Assembly: GCA_012510755.1 (NCBI GenBank)
Contig: JAAZHL010000052.1
Coordinates: 1 to 11,442, forward strand
DNA from: Leucobacter sp.
Lineage (GTDB): Bacteria > Actinomycetota > Actinomycetes > Actinomycetales > Microbacteriaceae
DNA: 11,442 nucleotides
Reading direction: 5' to 3'
The notes under the pieces are model-generated. The model had not been told where the DNA came from, searched no databases, and was given only the letters and a program-made list of their open reading frames with translations. The translations under genes and the position numbers were made by a program. Within the stretch, counting starts at the first letter, position 1; the number at the start of each line of letters is the position of its first letter. Shown in pieces: positions 1 through 6,553 of this stretch.

Positions 1-1
1 C

Positions 2-256
2 TCATCAAAGGCTGGCAACATTGCAGGTGTTATCGTGCGCAGCGGTGTTATCACCCGTAACGCGAAAGCACGCGTTATTCGTGATGGGGTGGTGCTCGCA
101 GACGGTCTGGCGATCGAGTCGCTGCGTCGCTTCAAAGATGACGTTACTGAGGTGAAGGTCGACTTCGAGTGTGGTATCGGGCTCGGTAAGTTCAATGACA
201 TTCAAATCGGTGACGAAATCGAAACCACCGAAATGGTTGAGAAGCCTCGCGTGTAA
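2..256 (+). CDS. infB: Translation initiation factor IF-2, C-terminal end (partial)
   Basis: This is the last 84 codons of infB, in the frame beginning at base 2, cut by the window edge and ending at TAA 254-256. IF-2 is the GTPase that brings initiator fMet-tRNA to the 30S subunit and promotes subunit joining. The visible part matches the C-terminal beta-barrel region of the family: an IAG start followed by a [15 protein letters not shown] stretch, then a FKDDVTEVK segment, an ECGIGL segment, and the closing [12 protein letters not shown] strand with a short charged tail. These are the usual conserved C-terminal IF-2 blocks, so the identification is secure even though the G domain is outside the window. 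A GTG at 35 could open a short reading frame but lies inside the conserved domain and is not the start. A strong intrinsic terminator follows 14 bases after the stop, so infB probably ends its transcript here. Confidence 0.96.
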   Translation, partial: SSKAGNIAGVIVRSGVITRNAKARVIRDGVVLADGLAIESLRRFKDDVTEVKVDFECGIGLGKFNDIQIGDEIETTEMVEKPRV

Positions 257-270
257 GCGCAAGCAATAGA

Positions 271-310
271 ACAAACGCCCACCCCTCATTGAGCGGGTGG
301 GCGTTTGTTT
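271..310 (+). terminator. Intrinsic terminator after infB
   Basis: A perfect 14-bp inverted repeat (271-284 pairs with 295-308) closes a 10-base loop, and the loop can form three more pairs. The descending arm runs into TTT (308-310) followed by a T-rich stretch, giving the classic GC-rich stem and U-tract. It lies just after the infB stop and just before the promoter of the next gene, so it should insulate the two. Confidence 0.9.
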
Positions 311-314
311 TGCT

Positions 315-343
315 TTGGTAGACTCGCACGGTCGAAATATATT
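315..343 (+). promoter_or_regulatory. Putative sigma70-type promoter for the transglutaminase-like gene
   Basis: TTGGTA (315-320) and TATATT (338-343) are separated by exactly 17 bases, a good match to the primary-sigma consensus. The predicted start of transcription is near 350, giving a leader of about 34 nt that contains the ribosome binding site GAGGGGG (371-377), six bases before the ATG at 384. The position right behind the infB terminator fits independent transcription. Confidence 0.6.
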
Positions 344-383
344 TGCGAAGCGCGTGTGCGAGAGTGTTCTGAGGGGGACGTCA

Positions 384-2609
384 ATGCAGGCCGGCTGGTA
401 TCCAGATCCGAGCGAACCAAACCGCCTTCTCCGGTGGTGGGACGGGCAACAGTGGACAGCGCACGTGCACGAAGTGCAAGCTACCGCTGCTGTTCCAGCT
501 GCAACCCCTCCGCTCGCGCCTCGGCGCCGTCGCCTATGGCCATGGCTGGTTCCCGCAGGTGGCCTTGTCGTTGCGCTGGTTCTGACTCTCGCGATAGTGC
601 CGGGCCTGGTGCCCGGTGGCAGCGCAGGCGCCTCGCTCTCGCGCATTGACGAACTGCCAGTGGTACATACTGACGAATCATTAGGAATCGACTTCACTGA
701 ACCGGTGCTTGGCCTGAGCGATACCGACGCCCGCCTCGAGATGGCATTTCGAGCAGACATTGCTGACGGTGATGACCAGCTCGGCTCTCTCACCTCTCAT
801 AAGTGGGCGGTGCGCCTATTCTCAGATGCCTCACTTCGTTCAGAAATCACCACTGCCGCCATTCAGACCGGCGATCGTGTGCGAATCAACGTGTACGAAG
901 AAGATCATGCGACGTGGTTTGATACGACAACAGACGAGAACCCAAAACTTGACCTGAAGAAGTCGAACGACGACTGGGGGTTGCACAGTGATTACTACCT
1001 CGTGCGTTACGTCGATGCTGATGGCATCGAATTCGAGCGACCGGTGGTGACACGCTTCAACTTTGAGTCTGAGATCAGTGCGCCTGCGGTGAGCGCGGGC
1101 GTCGACCCTGAAAGTCCCGGTGAGCTCGCCCTGAGCTGGACACCGGTCGAGGGCGCCGATCGCTATGCGATTGTGTATGGGCGAAGCCCGGTTGCACTCG
1201 GTGGGGAGTTTGATGACATTAACCAGACTCTGGGCCTGTATTACGTGTACCTCGGTGAGACTTCAGACACTCACTGGAACATTGGCGAATCGTTCACTTC
1301 GCAATCGGGTGCATTCCCCGAGAATCGTAATCGTGGGCTCGAGCGTCCTGAACGAGATGAAGACTCGGTGCTGCAATACGGTGACGGTGAGTTCGTACCA
1401 ACCGATTTGAGCGGTGACGAGATCGGAGTGGTGGCCATTTCAAGCGACGGCGCCACGTCGCCACTCGGCACAGTGAATGCAAGCTCTGCTGTCGGGTCAC
1501 TGCCGTCGCGCATCGCTACGTATTCGTATGAGGCGGCGAGCGAATACAGTCAGGTGGTTGCGGGCGCCCGTGAGATTGATGCCCCAAAATTTGTGCCATA
1601 CATCGATTTCACCGGCCGCATTCAGCACTCGCCAGTGACACTGAATGAACCCCGCCTTGTCGGTGAGACGGTGCATGCAATGCTCGTCAGCGAGAATGGT
1701 TTCGAGATTGACTACGAAAAGCGAATCGGGCCCCTCTCGGGTGCTGAACTGTCGCAGATGGTCGATGAGTTTAACCGCGCAGCGATAGATCTTGCGGGTA
1801 ACCCGGGCGAACTGCAAGAGGTTGCGATCGAGACGATCGAGGCTGGCACCCCGCAAACCGAATATGAAGACACCGGTCTTCCGACACCCACAGCGACTTC
1901 GCACCCAATGGTCGATTACCTGGCTGAACACATGCTTGCGGGCACCATCAAAATTGACGTGAGCGAATGGGCGAATCAACCTGGCGCACCAGACCCGCGA
2001 GATGCAGCACGTGAGGCAGCCGCGCAAACTCCGCTGGCCTTCGTTCGTCACACCAGTGTGGCTCGCAACGAAGTCGTGCAAGTGACCTATTCGTACCCCG
2101 TGAGCGAGTTGAGACAGAAACAGCAAGAGGTGCATGAGAGCGCTCTCGTTGCGATCGAAAGCATGCAGCTTGACGGTAAGAGTGACGCCGAGAAGGTCAC
2201 GGCATTCAACGATTACTTAAGCGACACCGTTGTCTATGACTACGATGCCTATGCGGTCTACCCTGACACCTCTGACCACACGGACGCATACAACCTCGTT
2301 GGCGTGCTCACTGCAGGAACCGGTGTGTGCGCTGGCTATGCCGATGCCATGAACCTGTTTGCTCAGATCGCTGGTGTCGAGTCGGTCGTAGTTTCAGGCA
2401 AGGTTGTTGAGGGCGGATATCACGCTTGGAACAAGTTCAAGGTTGATGGTCAGTGGCTGGCCGTCGACGCCACTTGGAACGACGGCGATGTTCCCAACCA
2501 TGAGTACCTGCTCATTACGGACGCTGAATTTACCGGCAGTGCCGAGCGAGAAGAAATTGCTGATCGCTGGATCATCCCAGCTTATGCGCAGCTCTACGCC
2601 ACACCATAG
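384..2609 (+). CDS. Membrane-anchored DUF2510 protein with C-terminal transglutaminase-like domain
   Basis: The predicted protein has 741 residues. Residues 1-30 form a DUF2510 module (WYPDPS, then LRWWDGQQWT). A basic RRRR stop signal (47-50) precedes one hydrophobic helix at about 51-74, so the rest is probably outside the membrane. Around 230-290 a SAPAVSAG...LALSWTPVEGADRYAIVYG stretch resembles a fibronectin type III-like beta domain. The C-terminus carries a transglutaminase-like (papain-fold) core with a plausible triad: Cys649 in GVCAGYADAMN, His680 in GYHAWN, Asp695 in VDATWND. Such domains act as proteases, amidases or crosslinkers, often on cell-wall or surface substrates; the substrate here cannot be told. 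The ATG at 384 is chosen because it starts exactly at the DUF2510 motif and has GAGGGGG six bases upstream. The in-frame GTG at 297 lies inside the infB terminator and is rejected. It looks monocistronic, facing a convergent DUF805 gene. Confidence 0.85.
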   Translation: MQAGWYPDPSEPNRLLRWWDGQQWTAHVHEVQATAAVPAATPPLAPRRRRLWPWLVPAGGLVVALVLTLAIVPGLVPGGSAGASLSRIDELPVVHTDESLGIDFTEPVLGLSDTDARLEMAFRADIADGDDQLGSLTSHKWAVRLFSDASLRSEITTAAIQTGDRVRINVYEEDHATWFDTTTDENPKLDLKKSNDDWGLHSDYYLVRYVDADGIEFERPVVTRFNFESEISAPAVSAGVDPESPGELALSWTPVEGADRYAIVYGRSPVALGGEFDDINQTLGLYYVYLGETSDTHWNIGESFTSQSGAFPENRNRGLERPERDEDSVLQYGDGEFVPTDLSGDEIGVVAISSDGATSPLGTVNASSAVGSLPSRIATYSYEAASEYSQVVAGAREIDAPKFVPYIDFTGRIQHSPVTLNEPRLVGETVHAMLVSENGFEIDYEKRIGPLSGAELSQMVDEFNRAAIDLAGNPGELQEVAIETIEAGTPQTEYEDTGLPTPTATSHPMVDYLAEHMLAGTIKIDVSEWANQPGAPDPRDAAREAAAQTPLAFVRHTSVARNEVVQVTYSYPVSELRQKQQEVHESALVAIESMQLDGKSDAEKVTAFNDYLSDTVVYDYDAYAVYPDTSDHTDAYNLVGVLTAGTGVCAGYADAMNLFAQIAGVESVVVSGKVVEGGYHAWNKFKVDGQWLAVDATWNDGDVPNHEYLLITDAEFTGSAEREEIADRWIIPAYAQLYATP

Positions 2610-2653
2610 GCCGGCGTAACGGGAGTTCCGCGTGCGCAGGGCGTCGCGGCTGT

Positions 2654-2704
2654 TACACAGAGGGGGCGATGCAACCAGCGTGGTTGCATCGCCCCCTCTG
2701 TGTA
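2654..2704. terminator. Long perfect hairpin between convergent genes, probable bidirectional terminator
   Basis: Bases 2654-2677 pair without a mismatch with 2681-2704, a 24-bp stem with a three-base GCG loop. It lies 44 bases after the transglutaminase gene and 7 bases beyond the stop of the minus-strand DUF805 gene, so it could end both transcripts. Neither side has a clear T-tract, so it may be a U-tract-independent terminator or act as an RNA-stabilising 3' structure. Confidence 0.7.
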
Positions 2705-2711
2705 CGTAGAG

Positions 2712-3488
2712 TTAGCGCTCGATCCTGTCGAAGCGCCGACCCTCGGGGCGGGGCCCAAGCAAGGTGAACACGAATACCACGAGGCCGCCAACGTAAGGCA
2801 CGAGGTTGAGCAGATACAGTGCGCCAGACAGGTTCGCGTCGTGCATCCGACGCCAGCCAAGCGCAAGCGAGGGCACTATCGAGCCAAGAAATGCTACGAC
2901 GATCACGAGCATGAGAAACATGCTGACCGGGTCACTGCCCGAGTAATACGAGCTTGAGTAACTCAGGCTTTCTATCACCCCAGCGATCATTCCAACGACA
3001 ATAAACGCCACAAAATAGAAGAGGCCGACCCACCAAAATTCACTGCGCGAGGCACGACCACTGAAGTTGGCATAGTTCTTGAAGAATCGGGCGACCGCCT
3101 GCACTGGGTTCGCCCCGTACAGTGGTCGGCCTAATTCGCCGGCGTGAAAAGCTCCATCGAAGATGCCGCCGGGCCCGGGCGAGGGGAGTGGCGCATACTG
3201 TGGCGCATACTGAGGCGCTGCGTAGGGCTGCTGCTCGACGTACGGCTGTTGCCCGGGATACGGCTGCTGTTGGTAGACCGGCGGTGCTTGGTGCTCAGGC
3301 TGAGCCTGGTAGACGGGCGGAGCTTGGTACACGGGTGGTGCCTGCGGTGAGGGTGGAACCTGGTACGCGGGAGGCGTAGGAGGGGCCGGAGGGGCGTAGT
3401 ACACGGGCGGAGCATAGACGGGAGCGTCTGCCGGAGGCGCTTCATATCTAGGCTGATCAGGTTCTTGGCCTACTGGAGGTTGGGTCAA
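2712..3488 (-). CDS. DUF805 family membrane protein with Pro/Tyr/Gln-rich N-terminal region
   Basis: From the chosen TTG start the protein has 258 residues. Residues 1-107 are low-complexity, built of degenerate APPVYQ, QQPY and PQYAP units, with no predicted fold. The C-terminal half is a DUF805 domain: the entry motif NFSGRASRSEFWW (141-153), a membrane helix at about 152-173, a second at 188-212, the RRMHD signature (213-217; RRLHD in most relatives), and a final PYVGGLVVFVFTLLGP helix. DUF805 proteins are small inner-membrane proteins of unknown biochemical role. The start is uncertain. The frame is open up to an ATG at 3575, which would overlap the rbfA start on the other strand. The TTG at 3488 gives the natural MTQPP beginning and has AGGGG four bases upstream, so it is preferred. 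A TATTGT box (complement of 3534-3539) could be its -10 element, but no good -35 is visible. It sits between infB and rbfA on the opposite strand. Confidence 0.85.
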   Translation of the reverse strand: MTQPPVGQEPDQPRYEAPPADAPVYAPPVYYAPPAPPTPPAYQVPPSPQAPPVYQAPPVYQAQPEHQAPPVYQQQPYPGQQPYVEQQPYAAPQYAPQYAPLPSPGPGGIFDGAFHAGELGRPLYGANPVQAVARFFKNYANFSGRASRSEFWWVGLFYFVAFIVVGMIAGVIESLSYSSSYYSGSDPVSMFLMLVIVVAFLGSIVPSLALGWRRMHDANLSGALYLLNLVPYVGGLVVFVFTLLGPRPEGRRFDRIER

Positions 3489-3561
3489 CTTGCCCCTGCT
3501 TTCGCTGTCTGATTTGTTCAAAGCTGCACTACGACAATATCGGCTTCGGCAGGGCAACCGA

Positions 3562-3567
3562 TAGGCT
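3562..3567 (+). promoter_or_regulatory. TAGGCT -10 box of rbfA, leaderless type
   Basis: TAGGCT matches the actinobacterial TANNNT -10 motif and ends six bases before the rbfA ATG, which would place the transcription start on the start codon. The GGAGG at 3568-3572 has only one base between it and the ATG, too close to act as a normal ribosome binding site. No convincing -35 element is visible. Confidence 0.55.
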
Positions 3568-3573
3568 GGAGGC

Positions 3574-4137
3574 ATGTCAAATCCGAGAGCTGCAAAGGTT
3601 GCAGAGCGTATTCAGCAGATCATCGCGCGTAGGCTCGAAAAGGGCTTGCGCGACCCACGAATGGGCTTTGTGACGATCACCGACGTGCGAGTCACGGGTG
3701 ACCTGCAGCACGCCAGCGTGTTCTACACCGTCTATGGCAGCGAAGAAGAACTTGCTGACACCGCGGCGGCATTGAAAGCAGCGACCGGCATGATGCGCAC
3801 AGAAGTGGGCAAGCAGTTGGGCACCCGGCTCACCCCAACGCTCGAATTCATTCATGATGAACTTCCTGACAGCGCGCAGGCACTCAACGAATTGTTGGCT
3901 GAGGCCCAGCGTCGTGACCAAGAGTCCCGAGAACTCGCTGCGGGCGCGCAATTCGCTGGTGACGCTGACCCCTATGTGAAGCCACGAGATATGTCTGACG
4001 AGAGTGACGACGAACTCGACGACGAGCTAGACGAAATCGAAGACGCCCTCGAAGACATGGGTGATGAAGACTTCGATGATGTCGATGAAGACGGGCTAGA
4101 CGACGAAGAGCTCGACGAAGACGAACGCGACGACTGA
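3574..4137 (+). CDS. rbfA: Ribosome-binding factor A with acidic C-terminal tail
   Basis: RbfA binds the 30S precursor near helix 1 and the decoding region of 16S rRNA, helping late maturation and cold adaptation. Residues 1-120 match the family's KH-like fold: RAAKVAERIQQIIARRLEKGLRDPRMGFVTITDVRVTGDL, the conserved FYTVYG strand, and the closing RLTPTLEFIHDELPDS block before a helical segment. The family is normally about 120-150 residues; this protein has 187 because of a tail at about 141-187 in which 32 of 47 residues are Asp or Glu. That region is likely disordered. The ATG at 3574 starts the conserved N-terminus directly and has the TAGGCT box six bases upstream. The usual infB-rbfA adjacency is broken by two intervening genes, and rbfA appears to have its own promoter. 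It converges on mutY, with 67 bases between the stops. Confidence 0.95.
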   Translation: MSNPRAAKVAERIQQIIARRLEKGLRDPRMGFVTITDVRVTGDLQHASVFYTVYGSEEELADTAAALKAATGMMRTEVGKQLGTRLTPTLEFIHDELPDSAQALNELLAEAQRRDQESRELAAGAQFAGDADPYVKPRDMSDESDDELDDELDEIEDALEDMGDEDFDDVDEDGLDDEELDEDERDD

Positions 4138-4171
4138 CCGTCAGAATCGCGGCTGACCGGCAGAATCATCG
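4134..4171 (+). repeat. Imperfect tandem 19-bp repeat after rbfA
   Basis: Bases 4134-4152 and 4153-4171 are adjacent copies that agree at 15 of 19 positions (CTGACCG-T/G-CAGAATC in common). The first copy begins in the last codons of rbfA and includes its TGA. The 67-base gap between the convergent stops of rbfA and mutY holds no strong hairpin terminator that I can see. Confidence 0.5.
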
Positions 4172-4204
4172 CTGCGCGCGTATAGGTTTCAGCTTCGGGT
4201 TTGC

Positions 4205-5125
4205 CTAGGGTAGCCGCACGACGGTGTCATGCTCGACGATTAGTCCGTCGGTAATAAGTGAGTCGAACGCGCGTTGCGGCTGGGCTGCGTCACGCACCCC
4301 ACCTTCGGCTGCCGCGGCGAGTGCGGCCTCACGAGAAACCGGCTCCTGCGAACGCCGCAACAGCGCCATAATGCGACCACGAACTTGACGGTCGCTGCCC
4401 TGGAAGGCAGCTTGGCGCCGGGTGCGGGGCGCGTTATCGGGGTAGCCTGATCCTCGCCACTCGCACCACGACGCGATTGGGCACTCGCTGCAAGCCGGCG
4501 TTCGTGCTGTACACACGATCGCACCAAGTTCCATGGCTGCGGCATTGAACTCGCGCGCGCGAAGCGGATGCTCTGGAAGCAGCTGAGCCATGTCATCGAG
4601 ATCGCTCGGCCGCGGTGCAGCGGCTGCTGCTTGACCGTGGACGAGGCGGGCAATCACCCGTCGGGTGTTGGTGTCAACGACGGGGTGGCGGTCGCCAAAA
4701 GCAAAGGCCGCGACGGCCCGAGCCGTGTACGGGCCGATGCCGGTGAGGGCGAGCAGCGCGTCGATATCGCGAGGCACTTGATCATCGAACTCCAGTGCCA
4801 ATTGTGCGGCTGCGCGATGCAACCACAGCGCACGCCGCGGGTAGCCTAACCGGCCCCATGCCCGCACCGCTTCGCCAGCAGGTTCTGCCGCGAGCGCAGA
4901 GGGGCGCGGCCAGCGAGCTATCCAGGCCTCAAAATATGGAATCACCCGCGAAGCCTGCGTTTGCTGCAGCATGAACTCAGAGACCAACACTGCCCACGGG
5001 TCAACTTCGTTGGCACTGGTGGCCCGCCACGGTAGCGGTCGGGCGGCCCGCTCAAACCATTCGATGAGCGCGTCTGCCAACTGCTCTTGGGGCAGTGGAG
5101 TCTTGCTCTCGCGCTCTTCGTTCAC
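4205..5125 (-). CDS. mutY: A/G-specific adenine DNA glycosylase MutY
   Basis: MutY removes adenine mispaired with 8-oxoguanine, part of the GO base-excision repair system. The 306-residue protein has the family catalytic Glu50 in the SEFMLQQTQ motif, the helix-hairpin-helix LTGIGPYTARAVAAFAFG (127-144), the catalytic Asp151 in PVVDTNTRRV, and a [4Fe-4S] loop with Cys205, 212, 215 and 221 in C-x6-C-x2-C-x5-C spacing. It is shorter than the roughly 350 residues of E. coli MutY. The region after the cluster (about 85 residues) is too short for, and does not resemble, a full NUDIX-like lesion-recognition domain, and instead ends in a small helical segment; actinobacterial MutYs are often of this length. 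The GTG at 5125 is chosen because it is followed by a reasonable N-terminus and preceded by a TACACT box ending six bases upstream. It is transcribed divergently from truB. Confidence 0.94.
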   Translation of the reverse strand: MNEERESKTPLPQEQLADALIEWFERAARPLPWRATSANEVDPWAVLVSEFMLQQTQASRVIPYFEAWIARWPRPSALAAEPAGEAVRAWGRLGYPRRALWLHRAAAQLALEFDDQVPRDIDALLALTGIGPYTARAVAAFAFGDRHPVVDTNTRRVIARLVHGQAAAAAPRPSDLDDMAQLLPEHPLRAREFNAAAMELGAIVCTARTPACSECPIASWCEWRGSGYPDNAPRTRRQAAFQGSDRQVRGRIMALLRRSQEPVSREAALAAAAEGGVRDAAQPQRAFDSLITDGLIVEHDTVVRLP

Positions 5126-5131
5126 GCGCCA

Positions 5132-5137
5132 AGTGTA
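5132..5137 (-). promoter_or_regulatory. TACACT -10 box of mutY, leaderless type
   Basis: On the minus strand TACACT ends six bases before the GTG start of mutY, in the same geometry as the TAGGCT boxes before rbfA and pfkA. No Shine-Dalgarno sequence precedes the GTG. This suggests transcription starts at the initiation codon. Confidence 0.5.
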
Positions 5138-5173
5138 CCCACACCGTTTGACTCAACTCGTGAGCAGGGCAGG

Positions 5174-5179
5174 TAGGCT
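5174..5179 (+). promoter_or_regulatory. TAGGCT -10 box of truB, leaderless type
   Basis: TAGGCT ends seven bases before the ATG at 5187. A TTGACT at 5148-5153 could be a -35 element but the 20-base spacer is long. The 61-base gap between mutY and truB therefore holds two back-to-back -10 boxes, with the palindrome TTGACTCAA (5148-5156) between them. Confidence 0.5.
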
Positions 5180-5186
5180 GATGAGA

Positions 5187-6176
5187 ATGGAACACGCAGC
5201 CAATGGCATCTTGTTGGTCGACAAGGCAGAGGGAATCACGAGCCATGATGTTGTCGCCCGAGCGCGGCGTGCGCTTGGCACTCGCAAAGTCGGGCACGCT
5301 GGCACGCTCGATCCGATGGCGACCGGACTCTTAGTACTCGGCGTGGGGCCTGCGACGCGGTTGCTGACCCACCTGGTGGGCCTCGACAAGACTTACGAAG
5401 CTACGGTGAGACTCGGCGTTTCCACGGTGAGTGATGACCGTGAAGGCAACATTTTGTCGGTTGCTGACCAACACGCAATCGCAGAGCTTGCTGCCGATCC
5501 CGACCGATTGGCCGCGGCAGTGGGCGACCTCACTGGTGCGATTGAACAGGCGCCGAGCGCGGTCAGCGCGATCAAAGTTGATGGCAGACGTGCCTACGAT
5601 CGAGTGCGCGCGGGCGAACACGTCGAGCTGAAGAAGCGACCAGTGACCGTGCACAGCTTTGAGCTTGAAGCGCCGCGACTGGTCGCCGCGCAGGGGGCCA
5701 GTGGAGGCTCGACGCCGATCGAGGTGATCGATGTTGACGCGACCGTGATGTGTTCATCGGGCACCTACATTCGTGCGCTCGCCAGAGACCTCGGCGAAGC
5801 GCTTGACGTGGGCGGGCACCTCACTGAGCTGCGCCGCACCGAGGTCGGGCCGTTTCAGGTGTCACAAGCGGTGTCCACCGAACAGCTCACCGAGGGCACA
5901 CTGCGTGCCGAGCAGCTCGTGAGCCCCGCAGACATTGCGCGGCAGCTGTTTGTCGTGCTCACGCTCGACGAGACGCAAGAGGTCGACTTGGGTCACGGCA
6001 AACGACTGGAGCTGCGCGCCGATCAGCGCCTGAGCGATGGCACCGATCAAGCTGAACTTGCTGCGGCGATCGCGCCGAGTGGCCGGCTTGTTGGGCTGGT
6101 TTCAGTGAAGAACGGGCGCACCCGTGTCGTCACGAATTTTCCGGCAGCTGACGGTGCAGGCGGTGCGGCTGCGTGA
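5187..6176 (+). CDS. truB: tRNA pseudouridine(55) synthase TruB
   Basis: TruB isomerises U55 to pseudouridine in the T-loop of nearly all tRNAs and also has tRNA-folding activity. The 329-residue protein shows the family motifs in order: GILLVDKAEGITSHDVVARARR (7-28), the catalytic block VGHAGTLDPMATGLLVLG with Asp42, the KTYEATVRLG strand with Tyr70, the GAIEQAPSAVSAIKVDGRRAYDRVRAGE segment, and CSSGTYIRALARDLG, followed by a small C-terminal PUA-like domain. The reading frame is open much further upstream (to 4971) but that part overlaps mutY and has no family similarity. An ATG at 5181 is the alternative start; 5187 is preferred because it lies seven bases after the TAGGCT -10 box and gives the usual short N-terminus. 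The stop overlaps the GTG of the next gene by four bases (GTGA at 6173-6176), so truB heads an operon running to ribF. Confidence 0.95.
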   Translation: MEHAANGILLVDKAEGITSHDVVARARRALGTRKVGHAGTLDPMATGLLVLGVGPATRLLTHLVGLDKTYEATVRLGVSTVSDDREGNILSVADQHAIAELAADPDRLAAAVGDLTGAIEQAPSAVSAIKVDGRRAYDRVRAGEHVELKKRPVTVHSFELEAPRLVAAQGASGGSTPIEVIDVDATVMCSSGTYIRALARDLGEALDVGGHLTELRRTEVGPFQVSQAVSTEQLTEGTLRAEQLVSPADIARQLFVVLTLDETQEVDLGHGKRLELRADQRLSDGTDQAELAAAIAPSGRLVGLVSVKNGRTRVVTNFPAADGAGGAAA

Positions 6177-6538
6177 TTACCTGGTTTGCGACTCTGCAAA
6201 TAGTCGTAGCTGCCCTGGCGGCGCTTCTGTGTCTTATCGAATACTCGCGCAAACGCACCCCGAACGACTACACACTGGGGGCCACCCTGCTGGTGGGCAT
6301 TTTATTGATCGCACAGGTAGTCGTCTCAATCATCGCCCCACTATCTGGCAACACTCCAACCGGCGATCTACTTGAGTTTTGGATGTACCTCATCACTGCA
6401 CTCATTCTGCCTTTTGGGGCCGCGTTTTGGGCGCTGATTGATCGGCGACGCAGCGCCCTCCTTGTGCTGCTTGTGGTGAATCTCGCTGTCGCTGTGATGG
6501 TCTACCGCATGCTCGTCATCTGGCAGTTTGGCGCATAG
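6173..6538 (+). CDS. Small four-helix membrane protein, function unknown
   Basis: The 121-residue protein is not recognised. It has four probable membrane helices at about 5-23, 35-55, 67-89 and 93-115. The positive residues lie in the loops after helix 1 (YSRKRTP) and between helices 3 and 4 (DRRRS), so by the positive-inside rule those loops and not the termini are likely cytoplasmic. There are no enzymatic motifs and no cysteine pair. The GTG start overlaps the truB stop in a GTGA arrangement, which points to translational coupling with truB and argues that the frame is a real gene. A second small membrane protein follows 15 bases after its stop, suggesting the two may act together. Its role cannot be deduced from the sequence; coupling to truB may reflect only shared expression. 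Confidence 0.8.
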   Translation: MITWFATLQIVVAALAALLCLIEYSRKRTPNDYTLGATLLVGILLIAQVVVSIIAPLSGNTPTGDLLEFWMYLITALILPFGAAFWALIDRRRSALLVLLVVNLAVAVMVYRMLVIWQFGA

Positions 6539-6553
6539 AAGGCAGATAAGCTT

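Noticed and set aside
297..383. N-terminal extension of the transglutaminase-like gene to a GTG at 297
   Set aside because: The GTG lies inside the infB terminator stem and upstream of the likely promoter; the ATG at 384 has a good ribosome binding site and begins exactly at the DUF2510 motif.
1497..2135. 212-codon open frame on the minus strand within the transglutaminase-like gene
   Set aside because: No recognisable domain or start signal, and fully overlapped by a well-supported gene; long antisense frames are expected at this GC content.
3180..3420. Repetitive GC-rich DNA in the DUF805 gene, considered as a repeat array or CRISPR-like element
   Set aside because: The repetition follows the codons of the Pro/Tyr/Gln-rich protein units in frame; unit length and spacing are irregular and there are no spacers.
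3972..4169. Serine-rich open frame on the minus strand
   Set aside because: It is the antisense shadow of the Asp/Glu codons in the rbfA tail (GAC/GAA/GAT read backwards give Ser-rich codons).
4971..5186. N-terminal extension of truB upstream of 5187
   Set aside because: The segment overlaps mutY on the opposite strand, has low-complexity composition and no TruB similarity; the family begins near GILLVDK.
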